DNA from: Chloroflexota bacterium
GTDB taxonomy: Bacteria > Chloroflexota > UBA11872
Assembly (NCBI GenBank): GCA_026707585.1
Contig: JAPOWQ010000049.1
Coordinates: 121,669 to 185,668 of the forward strand
DNA: 64,000 bases
Direction of reading: 5' to 3'
Notes under the pieces: model-generated
Told to the model about the DNA's origin: nothing
What the model saw: the letters and a program-made list of their open reading frames with translations, nothing else
Databases searched by the model: none
Position numbers and translations under genes: made by a program
Shown: piece after piece, positions 8,307 through 19,963 of the stretch
Layout: each line of letters begins with the position of its first letter
Position numbering within the stretch: position 1 is the first letter of the stretch

Positions 8307-9495
8307 CGACTACGCCGTCCTCGCGCTCGAGACCGGCGACACGTTCTTCGGCTTCGCCTTCGGCGCGGAGGCGCCCGGCGCTGGCGAAGTCGTCTTCAAC
8401 ACCAGCATGACCGGCTACCAGGAAATCTCCACCGACGCCTCGTACCGCGGACAAATCGTCGTCATGACCTATCCGCTCATCGACAACTACGGGGTCAACC
8501 CCGACGACGTGGAGTCTCGCCGCCCCTGGATTTCCGGGTTAGCCGTTCGCGAACTGGCCCCCACCCACAGTAACTGGCGCCAGCAGAGCGACATGCACGC
8601 ATTCCTGGCCCGGCATGGAATCCCGGGCATCCAGGGCATTGATACCCGCGCCCTCACGCGCACGCTGCGAATCAAGGGCCACAAACGCGGCGTGCTGCGT
8701 CGCGCCCCGGCGAGCGTCGCCAATGGAATGGACCCCTTTACCTGGATCCGTGGCCGGGCGCCCACCGCCAGGGCCTGGGCGGCCGAGCGGGTACAGGCGG
8801 CCAAGTGCGTGCTCCCCTACAGCGAGCAGCGCTACGTGGCGGAGGTCACCACCCCCGACCGCCAGGTGGCTGGCCCCGTGCGCTGGGCGCCCTGGCCCAC
8901 GCCGCCGCAACGAGCCGGCTCACCACGCATCGCCCTGCTGGACGTTGGAGTCAAGACCAACATCGTGCGCTCGCTCGTCAGCCGCGGCTGCCATGTGGAT
9001 GTGCTGCCATACGGGGCCAGCGCGCACGATGTGGAGGCCATCGAACCCGACGGCGTCGTCGTCTGCAACGGACCCGGCGACCCTGAGCAGGCCGATCGGG
9101 CCATAGAGACAGTCCGCGACCTGATCGGCCGCCTACCGCTGATGGGCGTCTGCCTGGGCCACCAGATTCTCGGCCTGGCAATCGGAGCCACCACCAGCCG
9201 CCTGCCCTACGGCCACCGCGGCGCCAACCAGCCCATCAAGGATCTGGATACGGGCCGCGCCCACATCACCTCACAGAATCACGGATTCCAGGTGGACGCC
9301 GCCTCGATTCCTCCGAGCAGCGGCTTCCGGGTCAGTCACGTCAACCTCAACGACGGGTCGGTCGAAGGCCTGGCGCACGACTCCCTCCCGGTCTTCTCGG
9401 TCCAATACCACCCGGAGGCCAGTCCCGGCCCACAGGACAACCAGTACCTCTTCGACCGCTTCCTCGACCTCGTCGACGACAACCGCCGTTCATGA
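8296..9495 (+). CDS. carA: Carbamoyl-phosphate synthase small (glutaminase) subunit
   Basis: Hydrolyses glutamine and passes ammonia to CarB. 399 residues from GTG 8296, inside the end of pyrC. The N-terminal CPSase_sm domain has GEVVFNTSMTGYQEI and GIQGIDTRALTR. The C-terminal class I amidotransferase has Cys286 in GVCLGHQ and His372/Glu374 in YHPEASPGP. All catalytic residues are present. carB starts 27 nt downstream. Confidence 0.97.
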   Translation: MPASDYAVLALETGDTFFGFAFGAEAPGAGEVVFNTSMTGYQEISTDASYRGQIVVMTYPLIDNYGVNPDDVESRRPWISGLAVRELAPTHSNWRQQSDMHAFLARHGIPGIQGIDTRALTRTLRIKGHKRGVLRRAPASVANGMDPFTWIRGRAPTARAWAAERVQAAKCVLPYSEQRYVAEVTTPDRQVAGPVRWAPWPTPPQRAGSPRIALLDVGVKTNIVRSLVSRGCHVDVLPYGASAHDVEAIEPDGVVVCNGPGDPEQADRAIETVRDLIGRLPLMGVCLGHQILGLAIGATTSRLPYGHRGANQPIKDLDTGRAHITSQNHGFQVDAASIPPSSGFRVSHVNLNDGSVEGLAHDSLPVFSVQYHPEASPGPQDNQYLFDRFLDLVDDNRRS

Positions 9496-9522
9496 AGCGG
9501 CCCAATCTATTCGCCCCGCCCC

Positions 9523-12734
<3,212 letters not shown>

Positions 12735-12738
<4 letters not shown>

Positions 12739-13571
12739 CGCGGCGGATCGAGTCCGCCCGCGTCCTGCGCAACACGCGTATCACCGAACGGCTCTGGTGG
12801 TGCGAATACAAAGCGCCCCTCATCGCCGCCAGCGCCCGCCCCGGCCAGTTCGCGCACGTCCTTTGCAGTGCCCCCGATCAGCTCGACCCGCTCCTACGTC
12901 GGCCGCTCAGCTTCAGCCGCATCGAACCCGACCGCGGACGCGTCGCCTTCCTGATCGACATCGTCGGCCGCGGCACGGCCTGGCTGGTGGATCAGCCAGT
13001 CGGGACCGAGATCGACATGCTGGGACCTCTGGGCGGGAGCTTTACCTTTCAGCCCGAGGGCGGACAGGCGCTCATGGTCGGCGGCGGCATCGGCCTGGCC
13101 CCCCTCATCGCGCTCACCGATCTCGCCCCGGCTCAAGGAGTGCAGGTGCGCTTGCTGGCCGGCGGACGCGACGCCCACCAGCTAACCCCGCCCGAATGGC
13201 TCCACGCCAACGTCGAGTATCACTTCGCCACCGATGACGGCGCCCTCGGCCATCACGGCTTCGTCACTGACTTGGTCCCGGACCACTTCGCCTGGTGCGA
13301 CCAGGTATTTGTCTGCGGTCCAACGCCCATGATGCGCGCCATGGCCGAACTCACCGACGAGCTAGCGGCTACCCACGGCCCACGCCCCGCCTTCACCTCG
13401 CTTGAGGCCCGCATGGGCTGCGCCATGGGCGTCTGCTACTCCTGCGTCGTCCAAACCACCACCGGTCCCCAACGCGTCTGCCACGATGGCCCAGTCTTTC
13501 CCCAGTCTGCCCTCACCTGGACCTGGGATCATGTCCCCACGACACAACCCAACGTTCTTAGCTGCGGGTGA
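12735..13571 (+). CDS. pyrK: Dihydroorotate dehydrogenase electron-transfer subunit (PyrK-like)
   Basis: 278 residues, typical of PyrK, which carries FAD and a [2Fe-2S] cluster and passes electrons from dihydroorotate dehydrogenase to NAD+. The FAD-binding segment is [11 protein letters not shown]. The nucleotide-binding part has [14 protein letters not shown] and [10 protein letters not shown]. Four cysteines at 229, 234, 237 and 249 match the PyrK cluster spacing. Coupled to carB by a 4-nt overlap. Its usual partner pyrD is not beside it, nor anywhere in this window. A related ferredoxin-reductase role is a lesser alternative. Confidence 0.88.
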
Positions 13572-14128
13572 GTGAGTTGCTGCCTCCACCTCCGTTATTT
13601 CTGTTTCCGCTGTAGCTCGCAGACGCAGGCCACACCGGGACCAAATCTCACCTATCGAACGGAATCGTCCACTTCCGAACGAACTCTCACGCTGCTACGT
13701 ACGATTTATCTTCCGTGCGACGCAAATTAGCACTGACCGTCTTCGACGGGAATCTTGACGCTCGCCTAAGTCGCTGGCCGAGTTTCAAGACGAAACTCAC
13801 ACAAAAGACTCGCGGCGGGCGCTGCGATGGTGAGACTTCAAAGCCCATTGCGGCGCACGCGCACCGGTAGCGTTGAGAGTTGCACGGACGTCGACAGCAC
13901 GTCCAGTCGCTGAGTCCTCGGTGCGCAATGTGCGGCAATCGGGCTTCATATGACTCGTTTGGATGTGTTGACTCGGATACGCGCAGCAAGTGAAGGCTCG
14001 CGGTTGCCCACGACGTTCGACAGTTAGCGCCATTGTCGCAAACGTGATGTCTCAGTTGCACTTCACATAGTGATGTAGCAAACTAATGCGGTGTACAAGC
14101 CTTCGCGTCGTCAGTAGGAGGACGATTG
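13572..14128. other. Gene-poor intergenic region
   Basis: About 550 bp between pyrK and a small gene. By eye the GC content is lower than in the flanks. I see no reading frame with codon usage like the neighbours, no tRNA-like fold and no clear repeat. TTGCAC at 14056-14061 could be a -35 element for the next gene, but no convincing -10 follows at 17 nt. Confidence 0.5.
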
Positions 14129-14392
14129 ATGAAGCTTAAGGAAGTCGTGTCAGGTAGCGAATGGGCAAGCCGCCCGCAGCGCATGCGGCGCGTAAGCCCG
14201 GAAATCAGGGAAATCGTTCGCGCAGCCGGACGCAGCAAGGCCGGCGAGTGGACGGTCGTCAGCCTGACCGATGACGAAAAGAAGCGGCAGCCAACGCTGC
14301 GCGGCCGGATTCAGGCGGCCGCTGTTCAGGCTGGATTCAAAGTGAAGTTTGAAATGCGCAACGGCGATCTGGGAGTCCAGAAGGAAGGCTAG
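14129..14392 (+). CDS. Small basic protein of unknown function
   Basis: 87 residues from ATG 14129, chosen because a perfect AGGAGG (14116-14121) lies 7 nt upstream; the TTG one codon earlier is less likely. The sequence is rich in Lys and Arg. A C-terminal segment, RGRIQAAAVQAGFKVKFEM, looks like a helix followed by a strand, perhaps a small nucleic-acid-binding fold (weak inference). I recognise no family. The gene is isolated: a 550-bp gap precedes it and a strong terminator starts 18 nt after it, so it is probably monocistronic. Confidence 0.7.
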   Translation: MKLKEVVSGSEWASRPQRMRRVSPEIREIVRAAGRSKAGEWTVVSLTDDEKKRQPTLRGRIQAAAVQAGFKVKFEMRNGDLGVQKEG

Positions 14393-14409
14393 TCGCCTGA
14401 GCTGGACGG

Positions 14410-14440
14410 AAAGGCCGCGCCCATGGCGCGGCCTTTCGCT
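14410..14440 (+). terminator. Intrinsic terminator after the small basic gene
   Basis: A perfect 12-bp stem: AAAGGCCGCGCC (14410-14421) pairs with GGCGCGGCCTTT (14425-14436) around a 3-nt loop, followed by CGCTTT. The palindromic stem may also stop convergent transcription of the GMC operon from the other strand, although no T-run is seen on that side. Confidence 0.8.
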
Positions 14441-14467
14441 TTAGGCTCGAATAATCGATGGAACGCT

Positions 14468-14914
14468 TCAGGCATCTCGCCAGAGTTTTCCCATGGCCCG
14501 CACGCGTGCAAGCCGCGACTCGTCAAACGCGGGCAATTCAAAACCGAGCGGCTGCGGCGGTCCGTCGATGCCGAGAGATGCCTGCACGTCAGGCCTCGTG
14601 TAGTACGCGTTGTAGGTCTGCTTCACAAGCTCGGAAAACGCCTCCGGATCGTCGTTCTCTACCTGTCGAAGTATGCCCACCCGCCCCTCGGAGTCGAGTT
14701 CCGCGAACGGTGTCTCGCCGGCGGCGGCTTCGACAGCACGCAACGCGGTAAGCACGGGGCGACGCAACAGTGGTCGCTCGGCAAGGTAGGCGTCAACCGT
14801 CAAAGCCGCGCCCAGCGTCCCGGCCGCCGACAGGTCGCCGTGTGCCGGCACCAGTTCATCCTGAACCAGCGTGAGCAGCGCAAGTTCCTCCGGCGTAAGA
14901 ATGCGCGCCGTCAT
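14468..14914 (-). CDS. Gluconate 2-dehydrogenase subunit 3 family protein
   Basis: 148 residues from ATG 14914; the longer frame to 15064 is antisense to the GMC gene. The N-terminus TPEELALLTLVQDELVPAHG and the all-helical composition fit the small subunit of FAD-dependent gluconate and related membrane dehydrogenases. Usually this subunit is exported by Tat and helps assemble the large subunit. No signal peptide is visible here. Its ATG overlaps the stop of the GMC gene by 4 nt, so the two are made together. Confidence 0.8.
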   Translation of the reverse strand: MTARILTPEELALLTLVQDELVPAHGDLSAAGTLGAALTVDAYLAERPLLRRPVLTALRAVEAAAGETPFAELDSEGRVGILRQVENDDPEAFSELVKQTYNAYYTRPDVQASLGIDGPPQPLGFELPAFDESRLARVRAMGKLWRDA

Positions 14915-16527
14915 GCCGCCGCCTCTCGATAGTTTCGGCCCAGCCAGTCGGCGCATCGCAGTGCGACAGCTTGAATGGTGCTCGTCGGATTTACGGCGGC
15001 GGACGTCGTAAACGTACTGCCGTCGATAACGAACAGGTTCGAGCATTCGTGCGCCTGGCCCCAACCATTGATCACCGAACGTTCCGGATCGTCGCCCATG
15101 CGGCAGGTTCCCATCAGGTGCCAGCCGGACTCCTGTACCAGTGGGTCCACCAGGATCTCCACGGCACCCGCAGCTTCGAAGAGTTCGCGGGCACGCGCGA
15201 TGCTGAATTCGAGCATGCGTTGTGTGTTCTCTCCAGCGCGATACTCGACCCGCGGGGCCGGAATACCGTGCGCGTCGGTCAACCCAGGATCGAGCGTCAC
15301 CCGATTCTCCGGTTCCGGTAGGTCTTCCAGCATCACGGAAGTCGTCATTGTGTGTGCGTAGCGCGATCGTAATGCCTCGTGGTGCTCACTGCCCCACGGG
15401 ACGGGATGCCCAAGGATGCCCCCATTGGCAACCGAGAGCGGTCCAACGCTTCGACTGAGCTGGAGTTCAAAACCTCGCACGAAGCCTCGCGCCAGGTCGG
15501 TTTCGTAAAACTCCTGGCAGTTCATCAGCCCACCAATCGGGCCACGCTGCCCGTTCACGACTTCTTCGAACACACCGCTGACAAATGCAACGGGATGAAA
15601 CATCAAATAAGCGCCGACCACGCCGGAATTGTTCGCCAGGCCGTTTGGGAAGCGCGCCGACGTTGAGTTGAGCAGAAGACGTGGCGTTCCCACTCCGTTC
15701 GCGGCCATCACAACCACGCCGGCCGTATGGCTACGGCGCACGCCCTGGTCGTCGTAGTAGAGGGCTCCCGTGGCTCGCCCGGCGCGGTCCACCGTTATCT
15801 GTTCAACGCGTGCGTGTGTGATCAGTTGTACGCCTTGGGCCAGAGCTTTCGGCCAGTACGTCACGTGCGCGCTGGACATGGCCCCAATCGGGCATCCAAT
15901 GTCACACGGCCCACAGCAATTACAGGGCGATCGGTTCTCGCCGAACGGCTCGGAAATCAGCGCGTTGTCACACGGCCACCAGTGCCAGCCCAGCTTCTCC
16001 AGGCCGCGGAGATACGCCTCACACCCGGCGTCGAAGGCCAGTGGCGGCGTCTGCCGCGGACTGCGTGGCGGATTGCCGGGATCGCCCGCCAAACCCGAGA
16101 CGCCGACCATCGAATCGTTGAGGTCGTAATAGGGTTCCAGGTCCCAATACGTGAACGGCCAGTCGTCGGCCACGCCGTCCAGCGTGCGCACGCGAAAGTC
16201 GGACGGCCGCATACGCGGAAAATGCCCGCTCCAGTGCACCGTACTGCCGCCCACTGCGTTGACCATCAGTGGATAGATCGGCGTCCCGCTGTTGTTGATG
16301 GGGTAGTCCTCGGCCCACCCGCGCACATTCGGATCCTTGGCGAACGATGTCTGCCGGGCAAGTTCGAAGTCGGGTCGGCTGTGCGCGTAGTCCGAGGGCT
16401 TGACCCAGCGGCCTTGCTCCAGGCACGTGACGCGCAATCCCCGGCGCGAAAGCGACCAGGCCGCCGCGGCGCCGGAGGCGCCGGAACCAACGATCAGGAC
16501 ATCGGAATCAAATTCCGGCGTAGCCAT
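14911..16527 (-). CDS. GMC-type FAD-dependent oxidoreductase (gluconate/sugar dehydrogenase large subunit)
   Basis: 538 residues. FAD-binding VGSGASGAAAAWSLSRRG lies at residues 13-30, the flavin loop GGSTVHWSGH near 93-102, and the C-terminal catalytic region has GWHLMGTCRMG and NPTSTIQAVA. A cysteine cluster at 202, 204, 205, 208 and 212 (PCNCCGPCDIGCPIG) resembles the [3Fe-4S] site of FAD-dependent glucose and related dehydrogenases, which pass electrons to the respiratory chain. The substrate is a sugar or polyol by family, not determined. Paired with the subunit 3 gene. No cytochrome c subunit follows. Confidence 0.88.
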   Translation of the reverse strand: MATPEFDSDVLIVGSGASGAAAAWSLSRRGLRVTCLEQGRWVKPSDYAHSRPDFELARQTSFAKDPNVRGWAEDYPINNSGTPIYPLMVNAVGGSTVHWSGHFPRMRPSDFRVRTLDGVADDWPFTYWDLEPYYDLNDSMVGVSGLAGDPGNPPRSPRQTPPLAFDAGCEAYLRGLEKLGWHWWPCDNALISEPFGENRSPCNCCGPCDIGCPIGAMSSAHVTYWPKALAQGVQLITHARVEQITVDRAGRATGALYYDDQGVRRSHTAGVVVMAANGVGTPRLLLNSTSARFPNGLANNSGVVGAYLMFHPVAFVSGVFEEVVNGQRGPIGGLMNCQEFYETDLARGFVRGFELQLSRSVGPLSVANGGILGHPVPWGSEHHEALRSRYAHTMTTSVMLEDLPEPENRVTLDPGLTDAHGIPAPRVEYRAGENTQRMLEFSIARARELFEAAGAVEILVDPLVQESGWHLMGTCRMGDDPERSVINGWGQAHECSNLFVIDGSTFTTSAAVNPTSTIQAVALRCADWLGRNYREAAA

Positions 16528-16581
16528 CGCATCGTCACCCAGGCTCGAGCGCTTGAAGCATACGAGCCGCGCGTCGGCCCG

Positions 16582-17256
16582 TCAGTCCTTGATCGTCAGC
16601 CCGCCGAACAGCACGGTGCCTCGGATGCTGACCGTCGCCTCGTCCTCGGCGCCCGAGTCATCGCGTTTGTCATCAACGCCCCCAAACAGGGCCACAACGT
16701 CGTTGTGGACGGTCCAGTTCTCGGGAACGCGAAGTTCCACGCCGCCGAACATGCAGGTCACGTCAATGACGGCCGGCGGCCGCTCCACGCGGGCCCTTCG
16801 CAGGTCGTATTCCGCCCCGCCGAAGAGCGTCGTGGTCTGCAAGCCGGTGAACGATCCATCCACTTCGTCATTCACGCTGTTGAACACCGCCACGTGATTC
16901 AACCCGCTGCGCGACCTGCGGGCGTCCCCACCGCCACCGAAAGACGCCCGCGTGAGGATCAGCAGCACGCCCGCGCTGATGATGAGCACCGGCCATACGG
17001 CCCCGCGAACGACGTCCGGAACCTCGTCGAGAACTGAGAGCTGAACGGCCACCCCGATGCCGATCAGAACCCAGGGACCAATCGACCCGCGAAATCCACT
17101 GCGAGCCAACGCCCAAAGACCCAGGACGATGAGAAGCGATGGCGCGTATTCCCAGGGGCTGAAGTCGCCGAGCCCCAGGTTGCCAAGCAGCAGCAGCACC
17201 CCCACCGCCACCACAATCAGGCCGACCAGAACCCGACTCGAACCGCCGATGCTCAT
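16582..17256 (-). CDS. LiaF-like membrane protein
   Basis: 224 residues. The N-terminal half has four hydrophobic segments (for example VLVGLIVVAVGVLLLLGNLG and WPVLIISAGVLLIL). The C-terminal half has repeating FGGAEYDLR, MFGGVELRVP, LFGGVDD and VLFGGLTI blocks, the signature of the LiaF/cell-wall-active-antibiotic response beta domain (DUF2154-like). In Firmicutes such proteins modulate envelope-stress signalling. Here no two-component genes are adjacent, so the role is unknown. It stands alone between the aldo/keto reductase and the GMC operon. Confidence 0.75.
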   Translation of the reverse strand: MSIGGSSRVLVGLIVVAVGVLLLLGNLGLGDFSPWEYAPSLLIVLGLWALARSGFRGSIGPWVLIGIGVAVQLSVLDEVPDVVRGAVWPVLIISAGVLLILTRASFGGGGDARRSRSGLNHVAVFNSVNDEVDGSFTGLQTTTLFGGAEYDLRRARVERPPAVIDVTCMFGGVELRVPENWTVHNDVVALFGGVDDKRDDSGAEDEATVSIRGTVLFGGLTIKD

Positions 17257-17332
17257 CGGCCCCTCCGCCAGCGCTCAGTGTCGCCCCGCCGCAATGCCCG
17301 GCATCCGGATGTAGTCAAGGATGGGTTCGGAT

Positions 17333-18304
17333 TCAATTCCATCGGTGCGTTTCCGGATCGATGGACGACGACGGGACCGCTTCCAGTTCTTCCCAGAGTT
17401 CGTCGGGAATCTCGAATGCGGCCAGGACCAGCGTCTTCTCAATGCGGTCGGGCCGGCTGGCGCCCACAATCGTCGAGACGATGCGCGGATCCTTCAGCGA
17501 AAACTGCAGCGCGGCCGCGGCCAGCGGAATCCCGTACCGGTCGCAGATGGCCTGTAAGCGCCGTGCGCGGGCCACCATCTCGGACGAGGCGGCCTGGTAG
17601 GCGTACCGCGGATACGACTCCGGTCCGCGCGACAGGATGCCGCTCCCGTAGGGCGCCGCGTTCAGCACGGCCACGTTGCGCATGGCCGCAATCTCCAACA
17701 GCGGCTCGGCCGAGCGGTTCAGCAGCGTGTAGCGGTTGTGCGTAATGACCACTTCGAAGCAGCCGGTCTCGACGTAGCGGATTTCCTGGTCGATCGGTCC
17801 GCCTGCCACGCCCAGGTGTTCGATCAGCCCCTCGGCTTTCAGATCCAGCAGTACTTCCAGCGGGCCGCCCGGCGCGGTGATGGCGTCGAAGGTCGTGTGC
17901 TCGGGATCGTGCAGATGCAGCAGTTGAAGGCGGTCCACGCCCAACAGATCCAGGCTCCGCTCAACCGAACGGCGCATCTGCGCCCCGCTGAAATCGCCGC
18001 TCGTCAGGTCGCGGTCGGCCTTGGTTCCCACAACGTAGCCGTCGGGAATCCCGCCATGCTCGCGTAGGACGATGCCGATCCGCCGCTCGCTCTCGCCGTC
18101 TCCGTACGACGCCGCGGTATCGATAAAGTTGATTGAACTGGCCAGCGTTTCTCGTACGGCCGCCAGCGCGTCCTCCTCCGCCACCGAGTAGGCAAAGGTC
18201 TCCGGCATGTCCCCAAGCGCTGCGGTGCCGATGCACAAGGGCGTGACCCGCAGCCCGGTCGTGCCCAGCGTTCGCAGCGAGAAGTAGTCGCCGGGCTCCG
18301 GCAT
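17333..18304 (-). CDS. Aldo/keto reductase
   Basis: NAD(P)H-dependent (alpha/beta)8 oxidoreductase, 323 residues. Opening LRTLGTTGLRVTPLCIGTAALG, active-site Asp and Tyr in FIDTAASYGDG, Lys in VVGTKADRD, His in LLHLHDPEH, and cofactor-binding VSTIVGASRPDRIEKT are all present. The sequence is nearest in feel to the D-threo-aldose/L-fucose dehydrogenase branch (inference). Its ATG shares one base with the TAA of the small upstream gene, so the three genes from the CCA enzyme onward look like one operon. Confidence 0.9.
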   Translation of the reverse strand: MPEPGDYFSLRTLGTTGLRVTPLCIGTAALGDMPETFAYSVAEEDALAAVRETLASSINFIDTAASYGDGESERRIGIVLREHGGIPDGYVVGTKADRDLTSGDFSGAQMRRSVERSLDLLGVDRLQLLHLHDPEHTTFDAITAPGGPLEVLLDLKAEGLIEHLGVAGGPIDQEIRYVETGCFEVVITHNRYTLLNRSAEPLLEIAAMRNVAVLNAAPYGSGILSRGPESYPRYAYQAASSEMVARARRLQAICDRYGIPLAAAALQFSLKDPRIVSTIVGASRPDRIEKTLVLAAFEIPDELWEELEAVPSSSIDPETHRWN

Positions 18305-18558
18305 TACGGCGGACCCGGAATAGGCGAACGCGAATCGCGGTCGGTTTGACGGCGCTCGCGCCCGGGCGTCGTTCGGCGACCCTCAATAACTTCCATCGCA
18401 ATCAACACAGTTGTGTACGCCTCGCTAGCCACGAGACCGTCATCGCTGGCGAACGACGACGGCAATCGCGAGTAATCGCCGGCGGCCACCTGATCGATAC
18501 GCCGCCGCAACCAGCTTCGCAGACGTTCCCAGGACTTGCCAGCATTAGCGCTGGGCAT
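18304..18558 (-). CDS. Small hypothetical protein coupled to the CCA enzyme and aldo/keto reductase
   Basis: 84 residues from ATG 18558. The start lies 14 nt inside the end of the upstream CCA-adding gene, and the TAA stop overlaps the aldo/keto reductase ATG (TAATG). The sequence has an amphipathic segment (WERLRSWLRRRIDQVAAGDY) and an Arg-rich C-terminus. No family is recognised. The exact end-to-end fit between two genes supports a real gene. Confidence 0.55.
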   Translation of the reverse strand: MPSANAGKSWERLRSWLRRRIDQVAAGDYSRLPSSFASDDGLVASEAYTTVLIAMEVIEGRRTTPGRERRQTDRDSRSPIPGPP

Positions 18559-19942
18559 GATGCGCCTCCGACTCGATTGCGTCAGCCGCCTCCGTGTGCC
18601 GCCGAACGAACGCTTTGGCGAGCACCGTGGCGCCCTCCGCGTCATCCGGCTCCAGTTCCCCGTCCAGCACCAGGTCCAATAAGTACTGCTTGATCGGCTT
18701 GATCCACACGCCCGGCGGGCGGTCGAACAGCTCCATGAGCGCGTGACCGTCCAGGGGCGAGTCCAGCGCAGCCACGTCGCGCTCGGCCTGCAAGTGCTCG
18801 CATCGGGCCTCCAACTCCGCCACGCGTGCCAGTCCAGCCTCTATCCGCCGAGGCCGATAGCTGGTGATGTCAGCGCGGGACAGGGTGATCAACGCGTCGA
18901 GATCCTCGCCGGCTTCGAGGATGAACCGCCGAACGGCTCCATCCGTCCATCCAGGCTCGTAGGCATTGGCGCGCATGTGCAGCCGGACGATGTGCGTGAC
19001 GCGCTCCATGAGCTGGCCGTCGAACTTGAGCCGGCGCAGGATTCGCCTCGCCATGCGCGCACCCACTTCCTCATGACCGAAGAAGCGGATGCGCCGGTTG
19101 CGGATGGACTTGGTTTGAGGCTTGCCGACGTCGTGCAGCAGCGCGGCCCAGCGGATCTCAGGCTCAGCCCGCGTCGTCGACAGGACACGCATCGTGTGGG
19201 CAAACACGTCCTTGTGTTGCCGCCGCTCTTCCTGTTCGGTCTGCTGCAGGGGAATCAGCTCGGGCATTACTAGGCCCAGCACCCCGATTTCCAGGAGCGT
19301 GATCAATGCGCGGCCCGGCTCCGGCGACAGTAGCGTCAAGTTGAGCTCAGCCCCGATGCGCTCGGCGCTGACGTGGCGGAGTTCGCTCGCCGTGCGCCGT
19401 GCCGCCGCCAGCGTGCCCGATTCAATGTCGAATCCCAGTTGCGCCGCAAAGCGCACGCAGCGCAAGACCCGCAACGGGTCCTCCCGAAAACGGTCGTCCG
19501 CGGTGCCAACGGCGCGAATCCGCCCGGCAACCAGATCGGCCAAGCCACCGTGCGGATCGACAATGCGCCCGCTCAGCACATCCTGCGCCATGGCGTTAAT
19601 TGTGAAGTCGCGCCTGCTGAGATCGGCCTCCAGGGAGTCGCCGAACTGAACGTCAGGCTTGCGTGATCCGGGACGGTAGGACTCCGCGCGAAACGTCGTG
19701 ATTTCGACGGGACCGGTCTCAAAGACGGCCCCGATGGTTCCGAATCGCTCGCCCACCGTGTAGATGCTCGAGGCGCCTGCTCGACGCGCCAGCACCTTGA
19801 CTCGATCAGGACGCGCGTCGGTCGTGAAGTCCAGGTCGTTTGACGGTCGCCCGATGATGCGATCGCGGACCGGTCCGCCAACGAGGTAGAGCTCGAAGCC
19901 AGCCTGTCGAAAAATGCGCGCGAGGCGCCCGGTGGGATTCAT
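18545..19942 (-). CDS. cca: CCA-adding tRNA nucleotidyltransferase / poly(A) polymerase family with HD domain
   Basis: 465 residues. The N-terminal nucleotidyltransferase head has YLVGGPVRD and the catalytic NDLDFTT. The RDFTINAMA and DPLRVLRCVRFAAQLGF blocks define the class II tRNA nucleotidyltransferase neck. A central HD domain (AALLHDVGKP) suggests added phosphohydrolase activity. It repairs or builds the CCA end of tRNA. Whether it is a full CCA enzyme or an A-adding or CC-adding variant cannot be told from sequence alone. Confidence 0.9.
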   Translation of the reverse strand: MNPTGRLARIFRQAGFELYLVGGPVRDRIIGRPSNDLDFTTDARPDRVKVLARRAGASSIYTVGERFGTIGAVFETGPVEITTFRAESYRPGSRKPDVQFGDSLEADLSRRDFTINAMAQDVLSGRIVDPHGGLADLVAGRIRAVGTADDRFREDPLRVLRCVRFAAQLGFDIESGTLAAARRTASELRHVSAERIGAELNLTLLSPEPGRALITLLEIGVLGLVMPELIPLQQTEQEERRQHKDVFAHTMRVLSTTRAEPEIRWAALLHDVGKPQTKSIRNRRIRFFGHEEVGARMARRILRRLKFDGQLMERVTHIVRLHMRANAYEPGWTDGAVRRFILEAGEDLDALITLSRADITSYRPRRIEAGLARVAELEARCEHLQAERDVAALDSPLDGHALMELFDRPPGVWIKPIKQYLLDLVLDGELEPDDAEGATVLAKAFVRRHTEAADAIESEAHHAQR

Positions 19943-19963
19943 GAGATTGAGACGTCGCCCGGT

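Noticed and set aside
13687..14061. A 124-codon minus-strand frame in the gene-poor gap
   Set aside because: No ribosome site, no family motif and odd composition. The region looks non-coding.
15030..15050. GGTTCGAG, resembling a tRNA T-arm
   Set aside because: No matching acceptor, D or anticodon arms surround it, and it lies inside the GMC gene.
15727..17037. A 436-codon plus-strand frame opposite the GMC and LiaF-like genes
   Set aside because: It crosses two unrelated minus-strand genes and their spacer and shows no motif.
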